This document shows positions 51,049 through 60,107 of a stretch of DNA of 64,000 nucleotides, piece after piece. Where the stretch lies: the NCBI GenBank assembly GCA_025463785.1, contig JAODBD010000003.1, positions 310,001 to 374,000 on the forward strand, written 5' to 3'. Position 1 is the first letter of the stretch, and the number at the start of each line of letters is the position of its first letter. The position numbers and the translations under genes were made by a program. Origin of the DNA: Glaciihabitans sp. (GTDB lineage Bacteria > Actinomycetota > Actinomycetes > Actinomycetales > Microbacteriaceae). The notes beneath the pieces are model-generated. The model did no database searches. It had not been told where the DNA came from and saw nothing but the letters and a program-made list of their open reading frames with translations.

Positions 51049-52368
51049 CTACTTCGATTGAAGCTCCGTAACCAACCGAGTCAGACCGTCTTCGCTGACG
51101 ATTGTGATTCCGTAGTCGCGTGCTTTCGCGGCTTTCCCGGAGAGGGTGTCGGGGTCCGCGGCGGCTAACAGTGTCACTTTCTTGTTGATGTAATTGATCC
51201 ACACGAGCCCGAGCCCCTCCAGCTCGACCGCCCAGTCCTCTCGAGGACGGACCATCGCGCCGGTCAGCACAACAATGTCGCCGGCGTGGAGCTTGAATTG
51301 CGCGAGCTCGGTCGTCGGCACGTTCTGGAGCGACGGCGATGGGCCGCCTACTGGTGGTTGCAGTGCAGTTTGGACATCCGTTTCCGAGACTCGAAGCAGC
51401 CCCGCGAGCTTTGCGAGGTCGGCACATTCGGCGTTGGTGAGGATGTTGTCGGCCCAGGCGATCGTTGCGACGGCCTGGAAGTAGGCAAGATGTAGTCGTG
51501 CACAGGCTATGCGGCCGAGCTCGAGAGAATCCGCCAGCTTCACCAGGTCGTCGGCTTCGTGTGCCGAGATGTCGCGGTCGAGCAATACCCGGTCGAGGAG
51601 CGCGAGGTAATCCTGTTCCGCCTCCGGTCCCGCGTGCTCCGGCAGACGAATCGCAATGCGTTCTAGGAAATGCGGTGGCACGTGGCCCTCTTCCGGGCGC
51701 GGTTTCCACGGAACATGGTCGCCAGTGAACGGCGCCCACGGTGTCCGAGCGCCAGCGACCGCGTTTGCCCACAAATGTTCGTTCGGTGTCGCGCGAATGT
51801 ATTCGCCGAGGAGGTGGGCTGTTGCGAGGGCGTCGGCTACGGCGCGGTGTGCGCCGGTGAGGTCGATGTCGAAGTGGGCGCAGCAGTCGGCGAGAGATCG
51901 TCCGGCGCCCGGGATGATGTCCGCTGCGAGCTGCATCGTGCACAAAACGGCCACAGCGGTTCCGGGACCGTAGCCGATGCGTTCGAACTCGCCGTCGAGG
52001 AAACCGCTATCGAACCGTGCGTTGTGAGCCACAAGAACTCGACCCGAAAGCAGCTCGACAAGTTGCGGAGCCACCTGCGCAAAGGTTGGCGCATCGAGAA
52101 TGTCGGCGGCTTTGACGTGGTGGATCGACTGCTTCCCCAGGTCGCGCTGGGGGTTGACCAAGGTTTCCCATTCGCCCTCGATCGCACCGTGAGGATCGAC
52201 AAGCACGACAGCCAGTTCAACTACCCGGTCCTGACCGGTCGCGAACAATCCGGTCGTTTCGAAGTCGAGGACGGCGAACCCCCCTGGGGCATGGTCGAGC
52301 GCAGCTGTTTGCGCTTTCTCGGTGTGCTGATGGTCGTGCCCGCGTAGCCGTCCAAGAATATTTCGCAT
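51049..52368 (-). CDS. DnaQ-like exonuclease with C-terminal BRCT domain
   Basis: 439 aa. DEDDh exonuclease (about 30-195): FAVLDFETTG (DxE), VAHNARFDSGF, HRAVADALAT. A helical middle region (about 250-345) resembling TerB-type domains follows, then a BRCT-like domain (about 365-435; LTGAMVRPREDWAVELEGLGL, KAAKARDYGITIVSEDGL). 3'-5' exonuclease activity is expected. The combination is seen in actinobacterial DNA polymerase III epsilon-like proteins, but it is carried here on a mobile island. Confidence 0.85.
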   Translation of the reverse strand: MRNILGRLRGHDHQHTEKAQTAALDHAPGGFAVLDFETTGLFATGQDRVVELAVVLVDPHGAIEGEWETLVNPQRDLGKQSIHHVKAADILDAPTFAQVAPQLVELLSGRVLVAHNARFDSGFLDGEFERIGYGPGTAVAVLCTMQLAADIIPGAGRSLADCCAHFDIDLTGAHRAVADALATAHLLGEYIRATPNEHLWANAVAGARTPWAPFTGDHVPWKPRPEEGHVPPHFLERIAIRLPEHAGPEAEQDYLALLDRVLLDRDISAHEADDLVKLADSLELGRIACARLHLAYFQAVATIAWADNILTNAECADLAKLAGLLRVSETDVQTALQPPVGGPSPSLQNVPTTELAQFKLHAGDIVVLTGAMVRPREDWAVELEGLGLVWINYINKKVTLLAAADPDTLSGKAAKARDYGITIVSEDGLTRLVTELQSK

Positions 52369-52483
52369 GCCCGGATGTTACCGGTGCAGGCCCGTTGTGA
52401 CTCGCGTGGCCTGTGGTCTCGGTTGGCGCAACGCATCGATGGGTTTTGCGCCATGATGGCGTCACCATACTGAGAGGTATCCC

Positions 52484-54253
52484 ATGGGGTTCTATGTCCG
52501 CAAGAGTTTGAGGGCCGGGCCGTTTCGCTTCAATCTGAGCAAGTCCGGTATTGGTGTGAGCACGGGCATCCCCGGGTTCCGCGTCGGTTCCGGGCCACGT
52601 GGCAACTATGTCCACATGGGCACCCATGGCCTTTACTACCGCGCGTCGCTGAATGGCGCGCGCCCGGTGACTCGTAGTCGGACCCAATCTCGGCGGGCCG
52701 TGTCCGGGTATTCGCCAACTCCTCCACCTCGGCCGGTCTGTGCGCAATCGGTTGAGATGGAGGACATCACCGGAGCGGACGTTCAAAGCCTGCAACCCAC
52801 CGGGGGTGGCGACCTCGTTCAGCAGCTCAACGACGCGTCGGGGCGTATTCGCCTCGCGTTGCCAACGGCAATCGTCCTGTTCATAGCCGGATGCTGCTTC
52901 TTGCCCTGGGGTCTGATCTTGTGGGCGCTCACGGTGCCATTGGTCTGGTGGTTGGCGCTGCGGGACAACGCCCGCAAGTCGGTTGTGGTCTTCTACGACG
53001 TCAACGATGCGCAGGCGGAGTGGTACCAGCACATGGTTGACGCGTGGAACGGGCTCGCGTCCGCCCAAGCAATTTGGCGGATTGTTCAGCAAGGTCAGAC
53101 AGCTAATCCGTACCAACGGAAGGTCAACGCGGGCGCGGGCACTCTCGTCAACCGAATTCCTAGCCATGCGCATTTGACGGGGCCAAAGGTCCTCGTCACG
53201 AACGTCGCCGTTCCAACGATTGCGGCAGGGAAAACGAGTGTCCATTTCTTGCCGGAGCGAATCCTCGTGCGCGACCAGAAACGCTTCACCGATGTCAGCT
53301 ATGACATTCTCACCGTCACTCCTTCGACAACGCGGTTCATCGAATCCTCGACGCCTCCCCGGGATGCGGCCCAAGTGGGAACGACGTGGCAGTATGTCAA
53401 CAAAAACGGTGGTCCTGATCGACGGTTCTCGAACAACCGACAACTCCCCGTGATGCAGTACGGCGAACTTGCGCTGAGCACCTCGGGTGGATTCCGGTGG
53501 GAACTCCAGGCTTCGCTCGTCACTGCTTTGCAACAGGCCGCCCTCGTACTAAAGCAACACCGTCCGATTCCGCTGATCGCAGACGACGCAGCCAATGATC
53601 AACCGCCTGCCACTATTGCGCCCGTTGCTTCCAAGCCAGAGATTCACCCGCAGCTCTCATCCCACCCGACCGCAACCATTCCTGAGGTTGTCGTCCGAGA
53701 AGACAAGACGATCTCGCCGCGGCCGGTTGCGGTGCCAGCCCAAACGGCTGCAAGCGTTGCTCCGCCGATGCCGACGCCGTCAGCCCCGATAGCCGAAAGC
53801 GACCAAATGGCCCCTCAGCCGATCTCGGCGCCTCCCGCTCCGACCGGCACTGCGGAGCCTTCCACGGGCGGCAGGCAAAATCAGAGCAGCGATGGAGCGC
53901 GCGCGCCCCCAGTTGATATATCGGGGCGTCGCTCCCATCGCGCGCTGACACTCGCCCTTCTTGCCCTCAGCTTTGCCGTTGCCGCAGGTTTGATGTTTTG
54001 CATCGGTGGCGTCGTCACCTCGCTGAATTTCCTGCTTGTATTGGGACTGATTCCGACCACGGTCGTTTCGGCAGTCCTTTCGGTGCTGGCCATTGTTTTT
54101 GCAGCGACCAGTATGCGGTCGAGGGTGATGGGTGTGTCTGCGGTCCAAGCACGACGAGGGCTCACAATCGGGATAGTTGCATTTTGTTTGCCCGGGATCG
54201 CGCTCGTCACGGCCGCGATCATCGCGGGTGCGCTTGCGACTCACGCGAGCTAA
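52484..54253 (+). CDS. DUF4236-domain membrane protein
   Basis: 589 aa. The N-terminus is a DUF4236 module (GFYVRKSLRAGPFRFNLSKS and RGNYVHMGTHGLYYRASL). Two helices at about 125-155 are followed by a folded domain (about 165-365), a Pro/Ala-rich linker (about 375-480) and about three C-terminal helices (about 487-585, DUF4190-like). GAGAGG 6 nt before ATG 52484. A membrane-anchored sensor or effector is a guess; function unknown. Confidence 0.82.
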   Translation: MGFYVRKSLRAGPFRFNLSKSGIGVSTGIPGFRVGSGPRGNYVHMGTHGLYYRASLNGARPVTRSRTQSRRAVSGYSPTPPPRPVCAQSVEMEDITGADVQSLQPTGGGDLVQQLNDASGRIRLALPTAIVLFIAGCCFLPWGLILWALTVPLVWWLALRDNARKSVVVFYDVNDAQAEWYQHMVDAWNGLASAQAIWRIVQQGQTANPYQRKVNAGAGTLVNRIPSHAHLTGPKVLVTNVAVPTIAAGKTSVHFLPERILVRDQKRFTDVSYDILTVTPSTTRFIESSTPPRDAAQVGTTWQYVNKNGGPDRRFSNNRQLPVMQYGELALSTSGGFRWELQASLVTALQQAALVLKQHRPIPLIADDAANDQPPATIAPVASKPEIHPQLSSHPTATIPEVVVREDKTISPRPVAVPAQTAASVAPPMPTPSAPIAESDQMAPQPISAPPAPTGTAEPSTGGRQNQSSDGARAPPVDISGRRSHRALTLALLALSFAVAAGLMFCIGGVVTSLNFLLVLGLIPTTVVSAVLSVLAIVFAATSMRSRVMGVSAVQARRGLTIGIVAFCLPGIALVTAAIIAGALATHAS

Positions 54254-54376
54254 TTGGCCAACTCGCGAGGCTTGACCTTTTTCGCTCTTCCTCGTTTTCG
54301 CGGTCCTGCGTCGGGCGGGGCGAAGTCAAATGTCTGTGGCCCCGACAATTATTGCCTCAATCAGGAAAGGTGACCG

Positions 54377-54649
54377 ATGACCACATACATCGTGACTTAC
54401 GACCTACACACACCCGGTAAGGACTATAAGGACCTGATCGCATACCTGAATTCGTTCGCAACGCATTTCCACGCTCAGGGGAGTGTTTGGTTCATCGTCT
54501 CGGACTTGTCCGCCACCAATTTGCGGGACGGTTGCACGAAATACATGGATGCAAACGACAAAATCATCGTTAACAAAGCCGCAGCTCCGGGAGCTTGGCG
54601 CGGCTATTCAAGCGATGTTGACGAGTGGCTCAAAAAGTATCTTCTTTAG
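54377..54649 (+). CDS. Cas2-like (SinR-type) small protein
   Basis: 90 aa: TTYIVTYDLHTPGKDYKDLI at the start, GSVWFIVSDLSATNLRDG in the middle, then MDANDKIIVNK and WRGYSSDVDEWLKKYL. This matches the Cas2/VapD-superfamily proteins annotated SinR family. No CRISPR array or cas1 is present. AGGAAAGGTG precedes ATG 54377. Nuclease activity is possible but unproven. Confidence 0.82.
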   Translation: MTTYIVTYDLHTPGKDYKDLIAYLNSFATHFHAQGSVWFIVSDLSATNLRDGCTKYMDANDKIIVNKAAAPGAWRGYSSDVDEWLKKYLL

Positions 54650-54702
54650 GCGCAACTGCCGCCCGCCGCGGACACTATTTGCAAACGAAAGCGACCTACA
54701 CC

Positions 54703-55212
54703 ATGACCGTGGATGCGGAACTTCAGCCAAATCTCAAGAGTCTCAATACTGCGCTTCGAAACATATTGAGCTTTAGGACTGTATCAAGTGGCGCTCTCCC
54801 GCCCTGGTATGGCCGGGTGCTGTCAAACGTTCTCCTGCTAATCGGGGAAGACAAAGTCGAGTACGTGTCAGGCACCATTGACTCCGGTGCGCACTCTGTG
54901 AAAGTCGTTGTATTTACACCCGAACTGGTAATCAGGGTCGACGTCGCGGATTGGGAAGTGGATCTCGCGACCCTGTCCGCGACGGCAACTCCACGAGCGT
55001 CGCTAATCGGGATTCAGGTTGAGTCCGACGAAGGCGTCTTCAGCGACGACGTGTTTTCAGCCTGGCCAACACGCATACGATTGGCGCTTTCGTACGCTGA
55101 CGAAGTCGAATCCCTGCGGGTCCCGCTCGAGCGGGAGATGAACGGCGATCAGCTCGGACCACTGCGGAAGCTGCTCGCCGATCTGCTACACGATCTCAAG
55201 AGATCAAGCTAA
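54703..55212 (+). CDS. hypothetical protein between Cas2-like and DUF4062 genes
   Basis: 169 aa from ATG 54703; the frame opens at 54625 but that part overlaps the Cas2-like gene. Mostly beta in the centre (VKVVVFTPELVIRVDVADWEVD) with a C-terminal helix (MNGDQLGPLRKLLADLLHDLKR). Not recognised. 53 bp after the Cas2-like gene and 34 bp before the DUF4062 gene, so a possible three-gene unit. Confidence 0.65.
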   Translation: MTVDAELQPNLKSLNTALRNILSFRTVSSGALPPWYGRVLSNVLLLIGEDKVEYVSGTIDSGAHSVKVVVFTPELVIRVDVADWEVDLATLSATATPRASLIGIQVESDEGVFSDDVFSAWPTRIRLALSYADEVESLRVPLEREMNGDQLGPLRKLLADLLHDLKRSS

Positions 55213-55246
55213 CCACCGCGTCGGTTCGGGCGCGCGCGTCGTCGGT

Positions 55247-56422
55247 GTGTGGTCGAATGGTCTCGTGGAATCGCCACTGCCCTTTGCTTTCGACAGGCAA
55301 GCTGCCGCTGTCGTGCCTGACATGGCGGACATTCGAGCGTGGGGAGGTGCGCAGCACGTTTTCGTGAGCAGCCTGATCACGGATTTGCAGGCGGAGCGTG
55401 CGGCGGTTCGCCTCGCCATTCAGAGCGTCGGAGCAATTCCGGTCATGTTCGAGAGTGACCTTGGTGCTCAGGATGTTCCCGCCGAGCGCGCGTACCTTGA
55501 CGGCGTCCGTCAGTCGGGCATCTATGTCGGTATTTTCGGACCACGGTATGGCGTGCGGCTCGCGTCGGGCAGGTCAGCGACTCACCACGAGCTCGTCGAG
55601 GCGGAACGTCTGGGACTTCGATTGTGTGTGTTCACCTCGGGGTTCGGTGACCCGGGGATGGATCGCGAACAGCGTGACGTCGTCGACGGTCTTCGGAACC
55701 TCTACACAACGAGCGGATACTCCAGCCCCGATGATCTGCATGATCGGCTCGTGCAGCGCCTGACGGACATTGCTGCCGAAGAGATCCTGCCGTGGGTTCG
55801 CCTGGGTCAACTGTTCGTCAGGGCCCGTGCGATCACGACGTCGGGTGAGACGGTTGCGATCACCTCGACAATTTACGATCGCTCAATCCTCGCCGAGCTC
55901 AAGCAGATGGAGGATCGCCGTCAAGTTGTCCCGTTTGCCAGTCACTTGGACGCTTTCGACGCCCAAGTCCAACAGGTTGCCTCAAGCGTTACCTCTGCGG
56001 CCACCACTGAGGTGACCGTTACTCTTTCGCGCCGACAAGGCCAGGGGAGTTCGTCGATGCCGCGGATGACTATGAATGGGGTGAGCCCGGACGAACTCGT
56101 CACCCGGGGCCTCTCCGATGGAATGTTCGGAACGACACTTCTTCCACAAGACCGAATGATGAGCTTGACACGCCCGGTGAATCCTTTCGAACCGCTCTTC
56201 GGTCTGGGACTTCCTGAACGTTCAATTCGACCTCTCGCGCAGTTGTTACTCACTGAGTTCTTGATTCGTAACCAACACGCGTCGGCCGTTGAACCGGTCG
56301 TGCTGGGGCCAGATCACCAAGGTTCTCGCCAACTCAAACTGACATGGTTGCCGCCGCGACCATATGTAAATTCGCCCGCGTCGACGCCGATCGCTATTGC
56401 TGGGCCACTACGCGGCCTCTGA
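55247..56422 (+). CDS. DUF4062-domain protein
   Basis: 391 aa from GTG 55247 (ATG 55322 would remove 25 residues and fits the domain start better; neither has a clear RBS). The DUF4062 domain covers about 35-150: HVFVSSLITDLQAERAAVRLA, VRQSGIYVGIFGPRYG, and THHELVEAERLGLRLCVF. DUF4062 is a TIR-like fold often found with NTPase or effector domains in defence genes. Here the C-terminal 240 residues have no P-loop and are not recognised. Confidence 0.85.
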   Translation: MWSNGLVESPLPFAFDRQAAAVVPDMADIRAWGGAQHVFVSSLITDLQAERAAVRLAIQSVGAIPVMFESDLGAQDVPAERAYLDGVRQSGIYVGIFGPRYGVRLASGRSATHHELVEAERLGLRLCVFTSGFGDPGMDREQRDVVDGLRNLYTTSGYSSPDDLHDRLVQRLTDIAAEEILPWVRLGQLFVRARAITTSGETVAITSTIYDRSILAELKQMEDRRQVVPFASHLDAFDAQVQQVASSVTSAATTEVTVTLSRRQGQGSSSMPRMTMNGVSPDELVTRGLSDGMFGTTLLPQDRMMSLTRPVNPFEPLFGLGLPERSIRPLAQLLLTEFLIRNQHASAVEPVVLGPDHQGSRQLKLTWLPPRPYVNSPASTPIAIAGPLRGL

Positions 56423-56601
56423 GAGTGGCCAATCAAAATCGACCTCCGTCGCGCGTCGCGGCTATCCCTCGTTGATTCGCGATCACTGGCGCAAGCCGAC
56501 CGGCGAAGCATGACTGACCGCTCCCTGCCATGCATTGAGCTGTGCTGAGCTAGGGGTGTGCCTTACTGAAGTCCCACTTAATACCTCTCCAATACGCCGT
56601 C

Positions 56602-57873
56602 TTGTCGTGGATTTCGGATGGCTGTCCAGACGGGGTGATGAAAGACATAAACCATCGCATCACCGCTCGTGCTTTGGCGAATCGTGGTTTCGTGCTCATC
56701 CACGGACACGGCCTGAGCTGGACGGCGACGATTACCGCCGCCGGAACCGCAGCGCTGCAGGAGGCAGCGAAGCCAGAAGAGGATGCGAGGTTGGCCGAGT
56801 CCGAAGCTGAGGTGCTGCTCCGCGCAGTGATTGACGCTGGCGAATCGCTCCCGTTCTCCGGGAAGCGGGATCACGAGAAGGAAGTTCGCCTGCTCGCGGC
56901 CGCCCTCAGGGTGCCGTGGCGGCTAGTGGGAAAGAAGCTGGAACTTTACAATCCGTGGGACGGGGATCCGGAGTGGCGGATCGTCGACCATTTCCCCGAC
57001 AGGGTCACGGCAACGCCGGTGCCCGTACCCGATACACTCCGAAAACCTCACCCGGCCGTCGTTGCGTATGAAGAGAACAAGGACTGGCAGCAGGTCAGTA
57101 AGCCGCACCTACGTCGTGCGTCCCTGCTTCTGCAAGCGATTGCGGTCGAGGCGGAGCATCGCGGTTACACGGCACGACCTCGGAAGAAGTCGACCTCGCC
57201 CTGTGGCCGGTCAAACGATGACGAGCCGGCCGATCGGCATCTGGTGATCGAGATCGAGGGGTTCGCCTACCCGATCACGATCAAGGAGATATCTGGGTCT
57301 GGTGGGGGACCGGTCGATTATCACGCGCGGGCGAAGCTCCCCGGATGGCAACAGCGACGCCAGACCGCGTTCATCTCAATCGGGCGACTGCAGTTCAGCC
57401 TCGATCACGCCTGGAACGGGAGACAGCACGAATTCCGAGACAGCAAACGATCCACCCTCGACGACTCGTTGCCGCAGCTGTTGCGGGAGATCGAGATCCG
57501 GCATCTCGAGGATCAAGCACGACGCACTGCCAAGGAAGAGGCAGAGGCACGGAAACGCAAACAGTGGGAGAAGGCGATGCGGCAAGCGGAAGCCGACCTG
57601 CAGTTCGATCACAAAGCCACCCGCCTCCGTGACCAGATCTCGGCATGGCACGAAGTCCGATCGATCCGCGGATACGCCGAAGCGATGAAAGCTACCCTGA
57701 CCGGGATGCCCGACGACGCACGGGGTGAAGCGGAGGCATGGATCGAATGGGCTGAGGCCTACGCAGCACGGCTGGACCCGCTTATCCGAAAGCTCGCCGT
57801 GCCCGCCGATCGGTCATTTACCGTGTCTGACCTCACACCGTATTTGGGTCGACTCAGCCCATATGGGCCGTAA
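56602..57873 (+). CDS. island coiled-coil protein, possibly 5'-truncated
   Basis: 423 aa if TTG 56602 is used, or 411 aa from ATG 56638. The frame already reads LLKSHLIPLQYAVLSWISDG upstream of both starts, back to a stop at 56551, with no ATG or GTG. That stretch looks like a genuine N-terminal winged-helix-like segment, so the gene may have lost its original start. Later parts: WRLVGKKLELYNPWDGD, a basic segment with Cys and RKKST, and a long charged coiled coil (about 310-365, RTAKEEAEARKRKQWEKAMR). The family is frequent on actinobacterial mobile elements; function unknown. Confidence 0.7.
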   Translation: MSWISDGCPDGVMKDINHRITARALANRGFVLIHGHGLSWTATITAAGTAALQEAAKPEEDARLAESEAEVLLRAVIDAGESLPFSGKRDHEKEVRLLAAALRVPWRLVGKKLELYNPWDGDPEWRIVDHFPDRVTATPVPVPDTLRKPHPAVVAYEENKDWQQVSKPHLRRASLLLQAIAVEAEHRGYTARPRKKSTSPCGRSNDDEPADRHLVIEIEGFAYPITIKEISGSGGGPVDYHARAKLPGWQQRRQTAFISIGRLQFSLDHAWNGRQHEFRDSKRSTLDDSLPQLLREIEIRHLEDQARRTAKEEAEARKRKQWEKAMRQAEADLQFDHKATRLRDQISAWHEVRSIRGYAEAMKATLTGMPDDARGEAEAWIEWAEAYAARLDPLIRKLAVPADRSFTVSDLTPYLGRLSPYGP

Positions 57874-57978
57874 GTTGGGAGAGCGGACTCGCCATTAAGC
57901 GGCGTGATTCGTGTAGAGCAGGACTCGGCAGTGCGTCTTATTGATCGGCCAGACGTTGTTTCCTTGTCGAACGTAACC

Positions 57979-58042
57979 GTTGTTTATAGGAGACAACTTC
58001 ATTGTTTCCTTCTAGAGTAACAACCATGGAAACCGGAAACAA
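57979..58042. promoter_or_regulatory. inverted repeats at the abiEi promoter
   Basis: GTTGT-N9-ACAAC (57979-57997) and TTGTTTCC (58002-58009) paired with GGAAACAA (58035-58042), the latter spanning the ATG at 58026. AbiEi-type antitoxins repress their own promoter through inverted repeats, so these are candidate operators. Confidence 0.45.
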
Positions 58043-59084
58043 TCTGGCACAATCAATCTTGCTGCGCGTTCTTCCGGACGATTTGCAGGCCCGTCTCGAC
58101 GGGACGTTGGTTGTAGGGAACGTGGCTCAGCGACAATTGCGGATGCGCCCCGTATGGTCCGGTCAGGGATTTCCGGCAGACGTGAAGCGTGCACTGTCGA
58201 CCGCAGAGCCCGACGACGGGGCGATAACTGTAGTTGTTGCTCGGAAGATGAGCGACGGCGCGAAGAAATATCTGATAGATCACCATGTGGCATGGGCAGA
58301 TGCCTCAGGATACGCAGACATAGCGGTGCCGGATTGGTTCTACCTGGCGCGGCTGCGCCCGGCGAACGTGATAGCCGCACAGCCGCGAGAGTTCAAATGG
58401 TCGCCGTCGATCGCCATCGTTGGCGAATATATCCTCTCTCGCAGATTGGAAATTCCGCAGCTACGCGAAGGAGTCTGGGACACCGTTGATCGCGTTGGAT
58501 CGATCTCAGAGGCGACGAACATCTCCTACGGCCAGGTGGCAAAGACGTTGTCCGCTCTGGACAGCGAGGGATACACCGCAAAGGTCGGTCCAGAACGTGG
58601 GCCTAATTCGTCGCGTGAGATTAAGGACCGTGGTCGACTGCTTAGCGATTGGGCAGGCAGTTACAGCCGCGCGGGACGACGAGGGCGGCAGGCCGAGTTG
58701 CATGTGCCTTGGAGGGACCCATTCGAATCAACCGACTTGATCGAGCGAACGCTTAGATCGGACCGTTGGGCTGTCTCGGGATGGGCTGCCGCAGATGCCA
58801 TCGCGCCATTTACGACAAGTTTGCCCGACCTTCTCGTTTACGTACCGGACTCCGACTTCGATACCTCGTTGGAGGCGGTCAAAAGCGATCCAAACGTGAC
58901 TCCCGTTGAGCGTGGAGGTCGAATTCGCTTCTGCTCCGCTGAATCGTTCGCGTTTCAATTCGTGAAGAGGATTAACGGGCGGCCAGTGGTTTCGCCAATC
59001 CGCGTCTACGCTGACCTTGTTCGTCTCGCAGGCCGTGGTGCTGAAGCCGCCGACCATCTCAGGGAGGTCGCCATTGGTTTTTGA
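58026..59084 (+). CDS. AbiEi-like type IV antitoxin
   Basis: 352 aa from ATG 58026. A central winged-helix segment (about 140-200, GVWDTVDRVGSISEATNISY, GQVAKTLSALDSEGYTAKVG) is followed by a C-terminal AbiEi-type domain with RTLRSDRWAVSGWAAADAIA and SPIRVYADLVRLAGRGAEAA. Such antitoxins repress their operon and counteract the paired nucleotidyltransferase. The N-terminal 120 residues are unusual for the short AbiEi form. Directly upstream of, and overlapping by 11 nt, the toxin-like gene. Confidence 0.72.
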   Translation: METGNNLAQSILLRVLPDDLQARLDGTLVVGNVAQRQLRMRPVWSGQGFPADVKRALSTAEPDDGAITVVVARKMSDGAKKYLIDHHVAWADASGYADIAVPDWFYLARLRPANVIAAQPREFKWSPSIAIVGEYILSRRLEIPQLREGVWDTVDRVGSISEATNISYGQVAKTLSALDSEGYTAKVGPERGPNSSREIKDRGRLLSDWAGSYSRAGRRGRQAELHVPWRDPFESTDLIERTLRSDRWAVSGWAAADAIAPFTTSLPDLLVYVPDSDFDTSLEAVKSDPNVTPVERGGRIRFCSAESFAFQFVKRINGRPVVSPIRVYADLVRLAGRGAEAADHLREVAIGF

Positions 59085-59949
59085 AGCCAGGACTCGAGAG
59101 TCGCGTGCCCGGGCGGAAGAGGCGCTCGTGCGCTTCGCGTTGCTCGCCGGTGAACACGCGCGCGACTTCGTGGTCATCGGTGGCCTCAATCCCGACTTTC
59201 TGGCACCAGAATCCCCGGTGCCTCACCAAGGCACCACCGATGTCGACCTTCTATTCGAGCTCGGATTTGTATACGATCGCGACGATCTCAACTTCGCGTG
59301 GCTGGACGATGCGCTGCTCAGGGGAGGTTTTGTCGAATCGCAAGGATATGCCGGCTGGCAGTGGACCGGGATCCTTGGCGACGCCAAGGTTCGCCTCGAC
59401 CTACTGTGCGACGTCGCAGACAGCCCAGGTCAAACCGTCGAATTGCCCGGGGCTACGGAAGCCGCTGCGCAGAACTTGAACGGGCCGGCAGCGGCCTTGC
59501 ATGATCCGGTGAGTCGCTCATTCGCTGTGCCGAACAGCGTTCGCGACAACTTCCCAGATTCTCCGCAGCAGGTCGATCTACGGTTCGCCAGCCTTGGAGG
59601 CTACATCGCCGCGAAGTCCGCTGCCCTTCTCGCGCGTCAGAAGGAGAAGGACGCATACGACCTGATGTTTGTCATCATGTATGCGCCGGGCGGCCCGCGC
59701 GCGGCCGCAATAGCTGCGCGTCAAGCTCGAGTTCCGGATGGACGCCCTCAGGTTTCGGAAACCATTCGCTCGGCAGTGTCCCAATTTAGTGAGTCGTCCA
59801 GCGACATGACTAGCACTGCAGTCCGCGTTCTAATGGACGCAGGGGATGAATCCGAGGAGGAACAGCTGCGTTCGGATGTCAGCGTCGCGTCAAGACGATT
59901 TCTCGAATCGTTCGACGCAAACGGCGTCGAACGATCCATCCCAGATTAG
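59074..59949 (+). CDS. AbiEii-like nucleotidyltransferase toxin
   Basis: 291 aa from TTG 59074, chosen because AGGGAGG lies 6 nt upstream and the frame begins inside the antitoxin gene. Nucleotidyltransferase motifs: FVVIGGLNPDFL, GTTDVDLLFEL (DxD), a third Asp in KVRLDLLCD, and KEKDAYDLMFVI near residue 190. Type IV toxins of this family inhibit growth and cause abortive infection, some by adding nucleotides to tRNA. Ends 158 bp before the right attachment repeat. Confidence 0.75.
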   Translation: MVFEARTRESRARAEEALVRFALLAGEHARDFVVIGGLNPDFLAPESPVPHQGTTDVDLLFELGFVYDRDDLNFAWLDDALLRGGFVESQGYAGWQWTGILGDAKVRLDLLCDVADSPGQTVELPGATEAAAQNLNGPAAALHDPVSRSFAVPNSVRDNFPDSPQQVDLRFASLGGYIAAKSAALLARQKEKDAYDLMFVIMYAPGGPRAAAIAARQARVPDGRPQVSETIRSAVSQFSESSSDMTSTAVRVLMDAGDESEEEQLRSDVSVASRRFLESFDANGVERSIPD

Positions 59950-59987
59950 CCACGTTACCGTTAGCGGAATGGCAAGAGCCAACTCCG

Positions 59988-60006
59988 CATTTACCCCGCA
60001 CATTGA
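59988..60006. repeat. CATTTACCCCGCACATTGA repeat, copy 1
   Basis: 19 bp, perfect match to 63557-63575 in the same orientation; its core TACCCCGCACATT is also at 47342-47354. Possibly a transposase- or recombinase-binding site. Confidence 0.8.
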
Positions 60007-60107
60007 GAACAAACGAGGCGCTCTCTAATCGGGTGTACCGACCGTGATTCCGTGCGTTTTCAGCCCAATCGGTTGTATTAATTCCCGATAATTCCTAAGG
60101 CAAGGAT

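Noticed and set aside
54377-54649. Cas2 of a CRISPR-Cas system
   Set aside because: No cas1, effector gene or repeat array lies anywhere in the window; the protein fits stand-alone SinR-type relatives better.
60008-60107. Second tRNA gene ending at 60143
   Set aside because: The upstream sequence cannot form acceptor, D-arm or anticodon stems; only the 3' 36 bases match a tRNA.
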